In this document: positions 26,701 through 36,486 of the stretch, piece by piece
Numbering within the stretch: the stretch's first letter is position 1
Layout: each line of letters opens with the position of its first letter
Assembly: GCF_000003815.2 (NCBI RefSeq)
Contig: NC_049982.1
Span: 6,927,283 to 6,991,282 of the forward strand
Source: Branchiostoma floridae
Taxonomy: Eukaryota > Chordata > Leptocardii > Amphioxiformes > Branchiostomatidae
Direction: 5' to 3'
Length of the DNA: 64,000 bases
Made by a program: the position numbers and the translations under genes
The notes under the pieces: generated by a model
Told to the model about the DNA's origin: nothing
Seen by the model: only the letters and a program-made list of their open reading frames with translations
The model's database searches: none

Positions 26701-29700
26701 GAAAGTTGCTTTCCTTGTTAGCTAATACCTGAAAATTCATGGAAGTACGTTACGGCATCAAATTTCATTTCAATGAATTACATGCTTCAATTATCGCTGA
26801 TGAGTGCAGAGGCATACATATAACTGGGACGTGTGGAAATAAGTGGGCCCTTGGTGACTCTTGCGGGGATGTTTTTGAGAAACAGTCATTGAAAAATATA
26901 ACGCACACTTGATGAGTGATCTTTTTAGATCTAATGGCCATGAAAATCTGAGAAAGAAACTCCTTGCTGAAATAATGTACTTGTCCTAGCATTGCAAAGG
27001 CAACAGCGAGCGTAATATATCTAGGCTCTGACTGATCATGAGTGGGACCTCAACAACCTGGACTGGTTCACTGATTAGAACGGCCTGCATTGCTTGTTTT
27101 CTTATAAGTCCTGGTGTATTCATAATCAATACACACTATTGAAGGTGTAACCAATGAAACGGTTAGATGACTCACTGTGGCTTCCCTCTACAGCATCCAA
27201 TAGTTGTTGTATACTTGAGATGCCATAACGTTGGATCATACGCAAGTCATTGTGTTCATAAAACCTATTATAGATAATGATAGCCAAATACATAATATCA
27301 GTCTCATAGAATTAATATGTGCACAAGTCTATAGCAATTTGTATTACCGCTGGAACTGAACGAAAGTGACTGAACTTGATACGAACGAGGAGTCAGGGCG
27401 GCCATCTAATCTACGAGTGGATCTGCAACCCCACCTTGAACCAGAAGGACTCCGCGTAGAACTCTCCAGACCCGGCCCGCTTTGCATCACAAAGGATAAT
27501 GACTTTTCCTATGGTGTTATTTTACCATGGGTAACTGTGCAAACATTTACAGTTGAGTGACATTTGTATGTGGTCCTTAGGAGTTAGTGACTTGACATGC
27601 TCAACCAGTTTTCTAGTTAGCTGTACATGTATTGAATTGTTCTGTCAGTTGATTCTAGTGACGCTGAAGAAGAGTGATGGATGTCCCCAAACATCCGGGA
27701 GTGAATCAATTTTTTTAACCATTTGTAAAGATTGACTTGCATTTGAATGACTTAGACTGTTTTGCATGTGCACAGGTGCGGCAGGAATGATATGGTTCAT
27801 CGCTTGGATGCTGATCGCCTACGAGAGCCCCGCCGCCCACCCCACAATCACTCAGGCTGAGAGGATATACATTGAGGACAGTATAGGCGGGTCCACAAAG
27901 CGTACCCTTGTAAGTCAGATTGAAATTCTAATGCATATATGTACAAACGCTCGCGGTCGCACATATGCACACACAGACACAAACATACAAAATTAATGTA
28001 CACACAAACACACACACACACACACAAATTAGCACACATACAAACATACACACAAACACACAAAGACACACACATATATACACACAAACACTCAGGGACG
28101 CACACACACATATATACACACAAGCACACACACGCACACACACACACACATACACACACTCATCATGCACACTCACGCACACACATACTCAGACAAAGAG
28201 AGAGACTGAAAGACAGACGTGTATATACAAACGTCATTGATCAATCAATATATAAATTCAGATGAGCATACATTGTTTCACACTGAATACCAACTTCGCG
28301 ATTAGCACAAAACGATATCGACGAAAATAAATATGTTTATCATCAATGATAGAGACACATTGGGAAAGCTGAGACTAAAGATGAGTATAGATACCGGCCC
28401 CAAGAAAAAAATCGGCAAATGTAATAAAGCCCCTGATTTCGATTTCCAATACTTGAATGGTGCTCAAATAATTTGATTCTTGGCAAATTGAAAAATCGTT
28501 TATTTTGAAATTGGGCTTTTGAAAAAGAAGCCAGGTATGATGAGAACATTTATGTTGGTCACAGTCGATCTACCATTCATCCCATCATCTAACACCGGAT
28601 TCTAAAATCAAGCAAATTCATGTGCTAACGTTTGCACTCACGAACTGAAACGTATATGCCACACCTACAGAGCAAAAAGCCAAAGGAGATATGATTATCA
28701 AGGAACACGCAATGGTTCCCAACCTATTCCTGTACTGGTCAGATGTCTTATGAAGTTATACCATACATGTTAATTAGAGTTAATGCATAAGCTTTATCGA
28801 TGATTTTTAGATTAGATCTACCAAAATATGGTTTTGCTACAATAATTTCACAATACTCGGCCTGCACCATGATTTTGTAGATTTCGTTTAGTTTTGCATC
28901 ATGATTTCCCTTGATTTCTTCTCAATGGGGTGTGGTTGTTTGACTTGGTTTGAACTCTAGCTGGATCGCTTTATATATAGCTACCATACAACATACATGC
29001 TGCACAGGCAGCTATTGATGGTATTATACACCACACCTGTACATTACACAGCAAATAACATATTCTTTTGCTATGTTTTTGACAGGATATGAAGACTCCG
29101 TGGGCGAAATTCTTTACTTCCATGCCAGTGTACGCCATCATCGTGGCCAACTTCTGCCGCTCCTGGACCTTCTACCTGCTCCTCATCTCACAACCATCCT
29201 ACTTCGAGGAGGTCTTCGGCTTTGACATCTCTCAGGTGATTTTTTTTTCAAATCTTTAGATCGTGTGATGCGTTAGACCTCATCTTCATTGAAGCAGCGT
29301 GCCTATTGGGCGACAAAAATAGTATTTTTCAATCTAGTATATTTGTGTCTCTATTAGTATAGCATTAAAAAAAATATAACCTTCTTGGCGAAGGTAATCA
29401 TACTTTTTACATCATATTGATTCATCATATGTCATATAAATCCTATATTAATCACTCACTGGCTGTGTGCGGTAAATTTTTACTGTAAAATGAATTTTCA
29501 CATTGCCTCATATCGTAACTGTCTCAATGACTCTATGACAATGCATGTATTGTGTATCAATGAGGTACACATTATATTCAAGAAGGTTACATGTATCAAT
29601 TAAGACGATTATGTTGTACTCAGTTCCATATTATTACGCGGAATTATAAACTGGAGAACAGCTGTTCTCTCTTTTCTTAATGATATGTGGAGCCACGTGT

Positions 29701-32526
29701 TGATTAAGTGGTCAGAGGACGCTAATCCAGAGCAGGTGTCTCAGATCTATATTTGTTTAGCCATAGCCTCTTGTGGCATCGTTAGCGTTCCACTTCACAG
29801 CTGCGGCTGCCAACCCAAAGATTCTTATTCTGTTACACCGGGGAATCAAATGTTCACGCTTTATTGTTTGGAAAGGTTAATGCGTCCGTAGAGCCATAAA
29901 GTTGCCAGCTTCTGGTTCATTAGGAAAATAATTAAGAAAGTGTAATTGGGTCGGAACCGTACCGACAGTGTCGGTTAATTTAGAAACATTGATGCGATAT
30001 ACATCTTAAACCAAGTAAACAACAAACAAGCAAGCTCACTGCAAGCTAGCACAGCTCAATTATGAAATATTTTGCAAGGACAAATGAAAAAGTCTTCACG
30101 GAATATACACACAATTTTCTTAGCTGAGAACATAAGAAAGTGACGTTCATCTCCTCGAGTTTTAACGGTGTTTCTAATGATTTTGTTCCGCAGGTCGACA
30201 ATTTTGTGGCTTTGGAGTCCGGCCGGACCTACGCATAACGAAGATGATAATTAAAATCTCTTCGCGGAGTTATTCATGTACTATTTGTCGTGGTTTCTTG
30301 CTGGGAACACAAGAAAGTTCCGTTCATCGTTTTGAGAGTATTTCTCCCGCAGGTCGACAAATTTGTGGCTTCGGAGTCCGACCGGAAGCCTGACCAAATT
30401 GACGAAGCTCTTCGCGGAGTTCCTTTCTGGGAACACAAAGTGCCGTTCATATATATGCATCGTTTTGACGGTGTTTCTACCGCTGTTGTCCCTCAGGTCG
30501 GCATCCTGAGCGCCCTGCCTCACCTGGTGATGACGTGCATCGTGCCGATGGGCGGTCAGCTGGCTGACTTCCTGCGGCGCCGCAGAATTCTCAGCACGAC
30601 GAACGTTCGCAAGATCTTCAATTGCGGAGGTAGGTTCATCACCTTTTCTTAAGGTGCTTTGGGATAGATGGGGAAAGTGTGGCACTACACGGAAGTTAGT
30701 AACTTATTTTAACAGTACCACATACAAAGGACATATAGAGGGTAAAGGTGGCATTTACCCCTTTCCCCGAACTAAGTCAGGTATACTGTATGTACATTTA
30801 TGTCCATATGACTAGAAAATATCTTTTAACCAAGGATACAATTGATATCGTAGACGATTGTCAATTATTAAACATTTATATGGTCATGGTAACCGTTCAA
30901 ATCTAGAAGCTGCTGAGTTCGACATTTATCACCGTGACGGCTTTATCTTCCTTATAACCATATGCTTTGTTTATAAATTTTACGTTCACGTTGTGTACAT
31001 CCAGGGTTTGGAATGGAGGCGGTATTTCTGCTCATATGCGGATACAGTAGCAGAAATACGGCAGTCGCTATTGTCTGTTTGACTATTGCCGTCGGCTTCA
31101 GCGGATTCGCTATCTCCGGTAAGTCAAGACTATTTCGCTTTAAGGAGTAACAAGAGTAAAGATATTTATAGACTTTGTAACAAGAACAATTGAATACGTT
31201 AGTCAGGGCATGTGTACAATTCATCATTTGGAAGATTAAAAATTTCAAATTTTATTATTTCATTTTTAAAATGACGATGGTGTGGTTTGAGATGAAACTG
31301 CAGTATCAACACGAACAGAACCAGTCTCGTCAGACCAATTGGTAGGTAGATGCTCTCCATGTATGTCTTTTGCATATCAATTCATATTAAGGATATAAAA
31401 ACCTACTCTCCAATGAGATCTCTTTAACGTCACAGACAATAGGTAGTGGAATCTGCCCGAAATGTTTGACTGTTTCGAAAACCATATCCAGTTACTTGGT
31501 GTATCTTATTATATGAATGTTTAACCTTCATTGACGCAGCCTATTGGTGCATACTTGTAATTGAAATTTGACGCTCCTCTTCTCACTCCAGGCTTCAATG
31601 TGAACCATCTTGACATTGCTCCCCGTTGGGCCTCCGTGCTGATGGGTATTTCCAACGGAGTCGGCACTCTGTCAGGCATGATCTGTCCAATCATCGTCAG
31701 CACAGTCACTAGACACAAGGTAAGCACTGCTCCCATTGGTCAAACGCTGTCACGTGTTTTCTAGATCATCTGTCCAATCATCGTCATCACCGTCACCAGC
31801 TACAAGGTAAGCATCTTCATGATCATTAATAGATGACGAATTTGTGACTTATCAAGTACTTCAGCACTAATTAAATGTAATCATTACACGTTGTGACAAG
31901 GACGATTTGTATTTTCCTCACCAGAACGCGAGGGAATGGCAGACAGTCTTCCTCATCGCAGCCAGTGTCCACTTCGTCGGTGTGATCTTCTACGCTTTCT
32001 TCGCTTCTGGCGATGTCCAGCCTTGGAACGATGACATCGACGGGTTAAATGGAGAGAAGTAAGTTGTAATTACCGAGAAATTGAGGTATTGCTTGTAGCA
32101 AGCTATCCGTTCAAAATTCAAAATTATGTGCTTGGTATCAGCATGCCTTTCACACATCTACCAGAAGTCGGCATTTTGCCCCATCATTTGAAAACCCGCC
32201 TGCAACAGTAAACTTCACATATTGTTTGAACTGTAACTTCAGCACTCCTTCAGTCATCTCACCCACTTCTAAATCAGTAGTTAAATGATACTTAACGTAG
32301 AATGGCTTTTGAGTTTTGTTAAATTTCTTGTATCCGCAGATACAAGGACATCGATAAGCAGACGATCGTTGACAAAGACGAGTGCGCCCTGACTGCGGAA
32401 GAGGGGATGGGCACGTATGGAGCATGTGACAGTGACATCATCCCGAAGAGCAAAGAGGAACTGGTCCAGGTACCAGCCAAGGACACATATCTCCATGGAG
32501 AGCCAGACGACCGAGAATTGCGATGA
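6374..32526 (+). CDS. VGLUT: Vesicular glutamate transporter (SLC17A6/7/8 type), 5' partial
   Basis: Proton- and potential-driven loader of glutamate into synaptic vesicles, major facilitator superfamily, 12 membrane helices. Exons: 6374-6542, 7743-7871, 8420-8538, 16101-16215, 20059-20146, 22495-22581, 27776-27909, 29086-29235, 30497-30629, 31005-31118, 31592-31719, 31925-32058, 32340-32526 (TGA). All junctions are GT-AG and phases agree, giving 561 residues plus a missing N-terminus; the first exon starts in phase and needs an upstream start exon not found here. Family signatures seen: [15 protein letters not shown] with the helix-2 His, [18 protein letters not shown] with the helix-4 Arg and Glu, [28 protein letters not shown] with the helix-7 Arg, [15 protein letters not shown] and ASGDVQPW. 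These residues match vertebrate VGLUTs better than sialin or the phosphate-transporter members (established family knowledge, judged from memory). The acidic cytosolic C-tail is not conserved. Several exon edges have nearby duplicates (see findings). AATAAA lies at 34925 in a probable long 3' UTR. Confidence 0.95.
6500..7065 (+). repeat. Local duplication of the 3' end of the first visible transporter exon
   Basis: The last 43 exon bases plus the splice donor (6500-6547) recur at 6741-6788 with one mismatch (offset 241). Downstream intron sequence is also echoed: GTAAAATGAAC and TTATCTGTACATTTTGT at about 6620-6690 reappear at about 6950-7030. The copy lacks its own acceptor. Confidence 0.8.
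8701..8937. mobile_element. MITE family A, copy 3 (best copy)
   Basis: 237 bp, starts CCCCTTTCCACTAGACGGCG and ends CATCCTAGTAGAAAGGGGG, with GCGACCTAAA facing TTTTAGGTCGC inside the arms. The core carries AGTATGACTGAAAGGACAAC. It is bracketed by two copies of an unrelated 57-65-bp direct repeat (8641-8697, 8943-9006). Confidence 0.8.
9172..9440. repeat. Three diverged tandem units of about 118 bp
   Basis: Each unit begins near ACTAGCCGGTATGAAAGCAG or a variant (9183, 9299, about 9410), followed by an A/T-rich stretch with TTAATATCTTTAAT-like sequence. No coding potential. Confidence 0.55.
11253..11472. mobile_element. MITE family B, copy 1
   Basis: Arms TCTCACTGCACTTGGGGCAC and GTGCCCCAAGTGCAGTGAGA with an A/T-rich core (CTCAACGAATTTCAGAGATA). 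The right side ends ACC-TTAA as in the complete copy at 15358; the left tip is not preserved. Confidence 0.75.
11511..11660. mobile_element. MITE core fragment (families A/B)
   Basis: Contains ATGTATGACTGAAAGACAGC and AACACACAAAG like the reverse strand of the family A and B core, without clear terminal arms. Confidence 0.45.
12117..12257. mobile_element. Short inverted-repeat element
   Basis: Arms ATACTCTCCTAGTAGAGGTT then GGGGAAGATTGTGA (left) and TCACAATCTTCCC then AACCTCTACTTGGAGAGTAT (right), separated by about 65 bp. Typical of a small MITE. Confidence 0.6.
13003..13170. mobile_element. MITE family A, copy 4 (degenerate)
   Basis: Left CCCCGTTTCACTAGACGGTG, right GCAGCAGGATAGCCGCCCCAGTGGAACG. 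The core includes GGAGAGACAACAAAACATAC as in the other copies. Confidence 0.6.
13913..14142. mobile_element. MITE family B, copy 2
   Basis: Preceded by TTAA at 13909. Left tip GGTGTTATCTAACTGCACTT. The core TCCAACGAATTTCAGAGATA and AAAGAACGAATTTTCTTACG is near-identical to the copies at 11253 and 15358; the right arm is diverged. Confidence 0.65.
15358..15599. mobile_element. MITE family B, complete copy with TTAA target duplication
   Basis: 242 bp, with inverted arms of about 48 bp that differ at only a few positions: GGTGCACTCTCACCGGACGT at the left and its near-complement at the right. Flanked by TTAA at 15354-15357 and 15600-15603, the target preference of piggyBac-type transposases (established knowledge). 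No ORF of its own, so mobilised in trans if at all. Confidence 0.8.
15921..16137 (+). repeat. Tandem partial copies of the acceptor and start of exon 16101-16215
   Basis: The sequence TTTCCGCAGGATATTCGGTC that opens the genuine exon also occurs at about 15943, with TGGCCGTCCTGTCCACC after it. A deleted copy at about 16001-16050 keeps TCTGGCCATCCTATCCACAG without the acceptor. The unit is about 75-80 bp. Confidence 0.85.
16177..16600 (+). repeat. Tandem copy of the 3' end of exon 16101-16215 plus intron start
   Basis: Exon end and about 200 bp of intron (from 16177) recur from about 16382 at an offset near 205 bp, including the (CAAA)n stretch and CTTGAGGCAAAAT. In the copy the donor GGAG-GTGCGT reads GGAG-GCGCGT. 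Confidence 0.85.
17656..17736. repeat. CA-dinucleotide microsatellite
   Basis: About 80 bp of uninterrupted CA after an initial CACATG interruption, inside an intron. Likely length-polymorphic. Confidence 0.97.
17802..18010 (+). mobile_element. Possible tRNA-derived SINE
   Basis: Begins GATGTCCCTGTAGCTTAACTGG, whose TAGCTTAACTGG fits a pol III A box; a B-box-like GGTTGTAAAAG follows about 35 bp later, too altered for a functional tRNA. The 3' limit is uncertain. Confidence 0.35.
18552..18651. other. Assembly gap (100 N)
   Basis: Exactly 100 N, the usual placeholder for a gap of unknown length. It lies within the transporter intron between the exons ending at 16215 and starting at 20059. Confidence 0.99.
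20147..22494 (+). other. Transporter intron, nothing recognised
   Basis: No gene and no clear repeat. A G/C-richer block near 21450-21720 carries a 148-codon open frame on the minus strand without recognisable domain; it may be conserved non-coding DNA. Confidence 0.5.
23717..24063. repeat. 174-bp tandem duplication
   Basis: Two adjacent copies, each with AACAAACGGCCGCCAGCAAG (23731 and 23905) and GTAGTTATCTGGTCAATGAA, differing at scattered positions. Non-coding. Confidence 0.85.
25440..25650. repeat. Dispersed repeat, copy 1
   Basis: Resembles 58680-58893: both share GATATGATTTT, AGCATCCACT, TGACACTGAGTAA or TGGCACTGAGTAA, and TTTTATA-CC-TA in the same order. Class unknown. Confidence 0.45.
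27960..28195. repeat. Interrupted CA-rich microsatellite
   Basis: Imperfect CACA array with ATACA and GCACA variants directly after the transporter exon ending at 27909. Open frames across it are Cys/Val or Thr/His artefacts. Confidence 0.95.
30121..30496 (+). repeat. Three tandem units ahead of exon 30497-30629
   Basis: Units near 30121, 30298 and 30421 each contain GAACA(C/T)AAGAAAGT or GGGAACACAAAGTG, CCGTTCAT, a TTTT-AC/AG-GTGTTTCT run and a CAG-GTCG acceptor-like end. The second unit is open and in frame with the genuine exon. Confidence 0.8.
31765..31806 (+). other. Candidate 42-nt mini-exon of the transporter
   Basis: Sits between TTTTCTAG and GTAAGC. It is a diverged copy (offset 87) of the end of exon 31592-31719 and encodes [14 protein letters not shown], parallel to [14 protein letters not shown] in the genuine exon. 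Phase 0 at both ends, so inclusion would add 14 residues without a frame shift. The intron before it would be only 45 bp. Use is not shown. Confidence 0.5.
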
Positions 32527-33782
32527 CGTATCGGAATATTCCACGTAGAAGTGTTAAGAACATCGGTTCTTTAGTATTTCGAAGGTTCGATTGTTGTGAA
32601 AACTAGCAATCAAGGATCAATTGAAGTATATATAGGGACATCAACTGATGAAAAAGAGATTTTAAGAACATGACAACCACAGATATACTCTAGATTCAAG
32701 ATATTAGGGCTCTCAAGTCTCAAGTCTCACCCTTTGTCTTAGACGAGACCTAGGCCTTCTCCGGGAGGAACGGTAGTGATATCATTATACTCATAATCCA
32801 TGTAAAAGTGTTGACCAATGAAACAGTCTCCATTTGATGTAGGTGACTCCCATTGGTTAAAAGATGTCGTGCGTCCAAAGTGTACATAACATTATAAAGA
32901 AAAAAGAGTCCTCCAAGCAATAGAACATTTGTTCATGGGCGTGCGGTATTTTCGGACGTCTTATGATGTAGGGTGTATAAACAAAACTAAAAACAAGTAG
33001 AGCAGACTTGATGTAGATTCCAATGTACATAGTAGCACAGTTACTTCAGAAACGTTCCGCAGGCCCAATGCGACATGCATAATTATTATATACATCATGC
33101 ACTGGGAACTTTTCTGAAGGAGTTTTTCGACGCCAGTCCTGTCGGAGAGAGTTTTACAGCGCGCATACAATAGCGCTTGCCTGTGACGTTCGCAAAGTGA
33201 TAGAAAATCAGAAATATGCAATGTTCTTCTCAGCAGTTAAGGTGTTCTATTGATGGTCGAGCCATAAATGTTGCAAACTCGTATCGTAGAAGCACTTCTG
33301 ATATGTAGGCTGTGAGCTGATGTTCATGTCGATGACGCAAGTGATATGTGAGAACGCGGCTCGTCTCACGATCTCTCCATATTAAGACTGACACTATACC
33401 ACGTATAATCACTCAGGAGACTACTATGTTATACTGAACACGTGCACCATCCAGCGGTATCGGTGTAACATTTTTTCTGGAAGTAGTCCATTTGATTGTT
33501 GAATGTATAGTAAACGACAAGAGCGTTGCAATGTATATGTCGTTACAAAAGACGACGCCGAACAAATGTCACGTAGGTGTTATGACAACACGATAGCATC
33601 TCTGCATCGCAGGTTAGGTGATGAGTAAAAGTTCATATTGTTTCCTGTTCTGTAGTAGTCCTGGTAGACTACCTCCCCACAGTAGTAGATCCTACATGTT
33701 GGTGAGTACTCAGTATATAACGCGACACAAATTCAACACATCCGGCTAACGATCGCGAAGCGCACATGTTCACCTGTGGTGA

Positions 33783-33814
33783 CGGTCTCCCGGATTTCCG
33801 CGCCCGGGAGACCG
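33783..33814. repeat. G/C-rich hairpin
   Basis: CGGTCTCCCGG, a 10-base loop, then CCGGGAGACCG: an 11-bp perfect stem in otherwise A/T-rich downstream sequence. Role unknown. Confidence 0.8.
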
Positions 33815-35008
33815 CTGTGGCTCACGCGGCAGTACGGGGTGAGGGACCAGGCTGTGAGGGCACAACATGAACCGTAGTAACTAGCGTGTGGTGATAGCAC
33901 TGGTCTAGTCCCTTGCTTCTGACATCATTCTCAATGTACGTACAGAAACAAAAAGTACTTGAAAAAAATCATAAAAACCGTAAATCCGACACTGATGAAC
34001 TGACATCAGCAAATCAGAAATTAATTCGAAGAGACAAGAATGTTTAGATGATGACAATCAGAGAATCTAAATCATGGCAGATAAAATCAAATGTGTGATC
34101 TCACTGTTGATCAGTTTTATCATGGTATGTGTTGAGCTTTGTGCTGCTGGTGACTGTAAATGAAATGAGAAGATGATAGCGCAGTGTTTTTATATAGGTC
34201 TTGCCATTTGTGAAAAAATGTAGCACAGAAGTTTAGAGTAGCACAAGTAAGAAGAAAATCTAAGAAGAAAATCTATATGTGTATTGTATTGCTGCCCACA
34301 GGGACGTTAGCGACTAGTAAGATCTCTAAAAAATCCCCAAGAGACCGCTATTTTATGACAATAAGTTGAATGCATGTACATTTTTAGCCTTTTAGAGTAC
34401 CGCGTCTATATTCCCTTCCTCCCCGTATTCGATGTCGTTAGGAATAAATGCAAAACAAATGGCAATGTGATGGAAATGTCTGATAACGTCTGTTCATAAC
34501 TAAGGTGAGAACTAGCACACTGACATGATGGCTCGTGTACGATAGGTAGATTGTGGTGTAGGTCTATTTTTTCCTGTGAAGTATGACTCAAATGTACCGG
34601 TGTAAAGTAAGCAACAGCACAACTGTATAATGATTTTATCTCACGTTCTAAGCATTGTGTAGCGTCACGACTTGATGTTTTAAAGGTTATTTTGTGATTT
34701 ATTCATTATATGGCTGGCGAAAAAAAGGCACATGGATTTCTGTTGCATGAAGTGTAAACTATGTATAAGTGTCAATGTACAATGATGTAGAGTTCAGAAG
34801 GTTCTATAATGTATTACTTATGAATAGTCATATCATGTAACAACAATACCATAGACTTCCCATTGACCAATGAATAGCAAGCACGTCTATCAAGAACCAA
34901 CATGAAGCCCTTAGAAACTTCATCAATAAAAAACAAGCAAAACGCTAAGTCTGGCTGATTGGTGTTGTTGTGAATCAACCTGTATGATGTTGCTGTTTCA
35001 TGACAGGC

Positions 35009-35380
35009 AATACGAGGGTCCTTTAAACAGACATGCTATTGGCTTTTATAACAGGCTCATTTTTTCATCGAATGATTTGATGTTTGAAGGTAAAAGCATC
35101 TATCCTCTTGAAATTGAAATATCTCAATTTGTTTTGCAGATTTTTATGAGCAACTGAGTTGATTTCATGATGACCACATCCTTTAAAGCTTGTCAGAAGA
35201 TTCAATTCCTCTAGATCTAACCCACTTATAAACAATATAGGAAGCTGACGTTTCACCTGTATAGTAAGAGTGCCTCTATAGGATATATGTCAATCTTCAT
35301 TTCTGAATTTTCAACGGTTCCTCTTTTACAGCTGGTAGAATGGAGTGTGTTGGCATTAAGTTTAGAAGGACCCTCGTATT
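35009..35380. mobile_element. Inverted-repeat element
   Basis: AATACGAGGGTCCTTT at 35009 and AAGGACCCTCGTATT at 35366-35380, a 15-bp perfect terminal inverted repeat around about 340 bp without coding sequence. Probable MITE. Confidence 0.6.
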
Positions 35381-36486
35381 TCTAAATTCTTATGCACACT
35401 TCCCCCAGACAACGACTGGTCGACCGTACAGCGATCAAAATTTGATTTTTGAGACCCTTAATGTCATGCTTGAAATATGATGAGATGTTAAAAATTACAT
35501 GACATTGTATGATGTAAAGGATATCAATCTACACAATAACGTCAGAAAGCACTTCGTTCTCTATGAAATTCGTTTAACAGTCTATCAAACCGTTATTCGC
35601 TCGGTGGTCGCAGCCTGTAATGGAAAGGGGATATGAATGAACAGCAACAGTGAAAATGTCCAGAACTAGAGCAACTTGAATATGACATCATAGTTTTCAC
35701 AGACGGTCGCAGGACAAGAAGCACCTCGGATAAGAATTTAATTGTTTTTCAACGTTGTTTTTGGCTACTGAACCATGTAGCATTGTCTCCACCTTGCGGT
35801 CAGCTGTGGTACTACAGATTAGTGGGCATTGCCTCTTTGTCCTGTAGACTGGAGTTTAATACGCTACAGCTTGGTTTGCAATCACATAAGCCGATGTGTT
35901 CCTAGTTTCGGACAAGTTGCAGGGGGCTGGCAGGAAGTCATGTACTGAAGTCAGCAATTTCAGAATCCAGATCTGGATAAGATTTGGATCCAATGATCAT
36001 TCAAGTACGATGAGATACTAGTATAATGTAGCAGTTAGAGAACATTTCGGTAGTGTTGCACGAACCTTGCCTTCGTTGGGAGCAGTCTACGTTTCTATAT
36101 ACACCCATGCCAAACAGGAAATATCTACCCCATCCATAACCAAAGGAGAGTTCTACGAACCACGCTCAAAATAAGCTGCCTCTTGCACTGCCTCGGGCTA
36201 CAGACAATTTTCACGGAAACTTTAGAAAATACAAGGATTTTTGAGGCAGTGATGCCAAATTAAGCTTTTGGTCGTAGGATGTATGGGCTTTCATTTCAAA
36301 GCAGTGTAAAAAAATCGTGTTCTTTGGATTTTTCTGCCATCGGGGCGGAAATCACTCTGACAAAGGCAAGGCCCCAGACAATTCAGTGTACGTTTCAGAC
36401 TCCACAAAACGAGTTAACGCTGTTACGTGGCAGTGCAGTTTCGTCAGACTTGAGACCCATCGTTATGTGATAATACCCCTCCCGTC

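Larger units (their letters stand above)
22582..27775 (+). other. 5.2-kb transporter intron, no gene
   Basis: Contains a 174-bp tandem duplication (23717-24063), a G/C-rich unique block at about 24060-24260 and one copy of a dispersed repeat (25440-25650). No coding exon seen. Confidence 0.55.
32527..36486. other. Transporter 3' UTR and intergenic DNA
   Basis: No gene recognised. Long A/T-rich sequence with AATAAA at 34925, a perfect G/C hairpin (33783-33814) and an inverted-repeat element (35009-35380). Confidence 0.6.

Noticed and set aside
27848-28265. Cys/Val- and Thr/His-rich ORFs of about 90-108 codons
   Set aside because: Translation of a CA/TG microsatellite in several frames.
30193-30236. 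First tandem unit before exon 30497 as another alternative exon
   Set aside because: Its frame meets TAA soon after the acceptor (near 30236), unlike the second unit.
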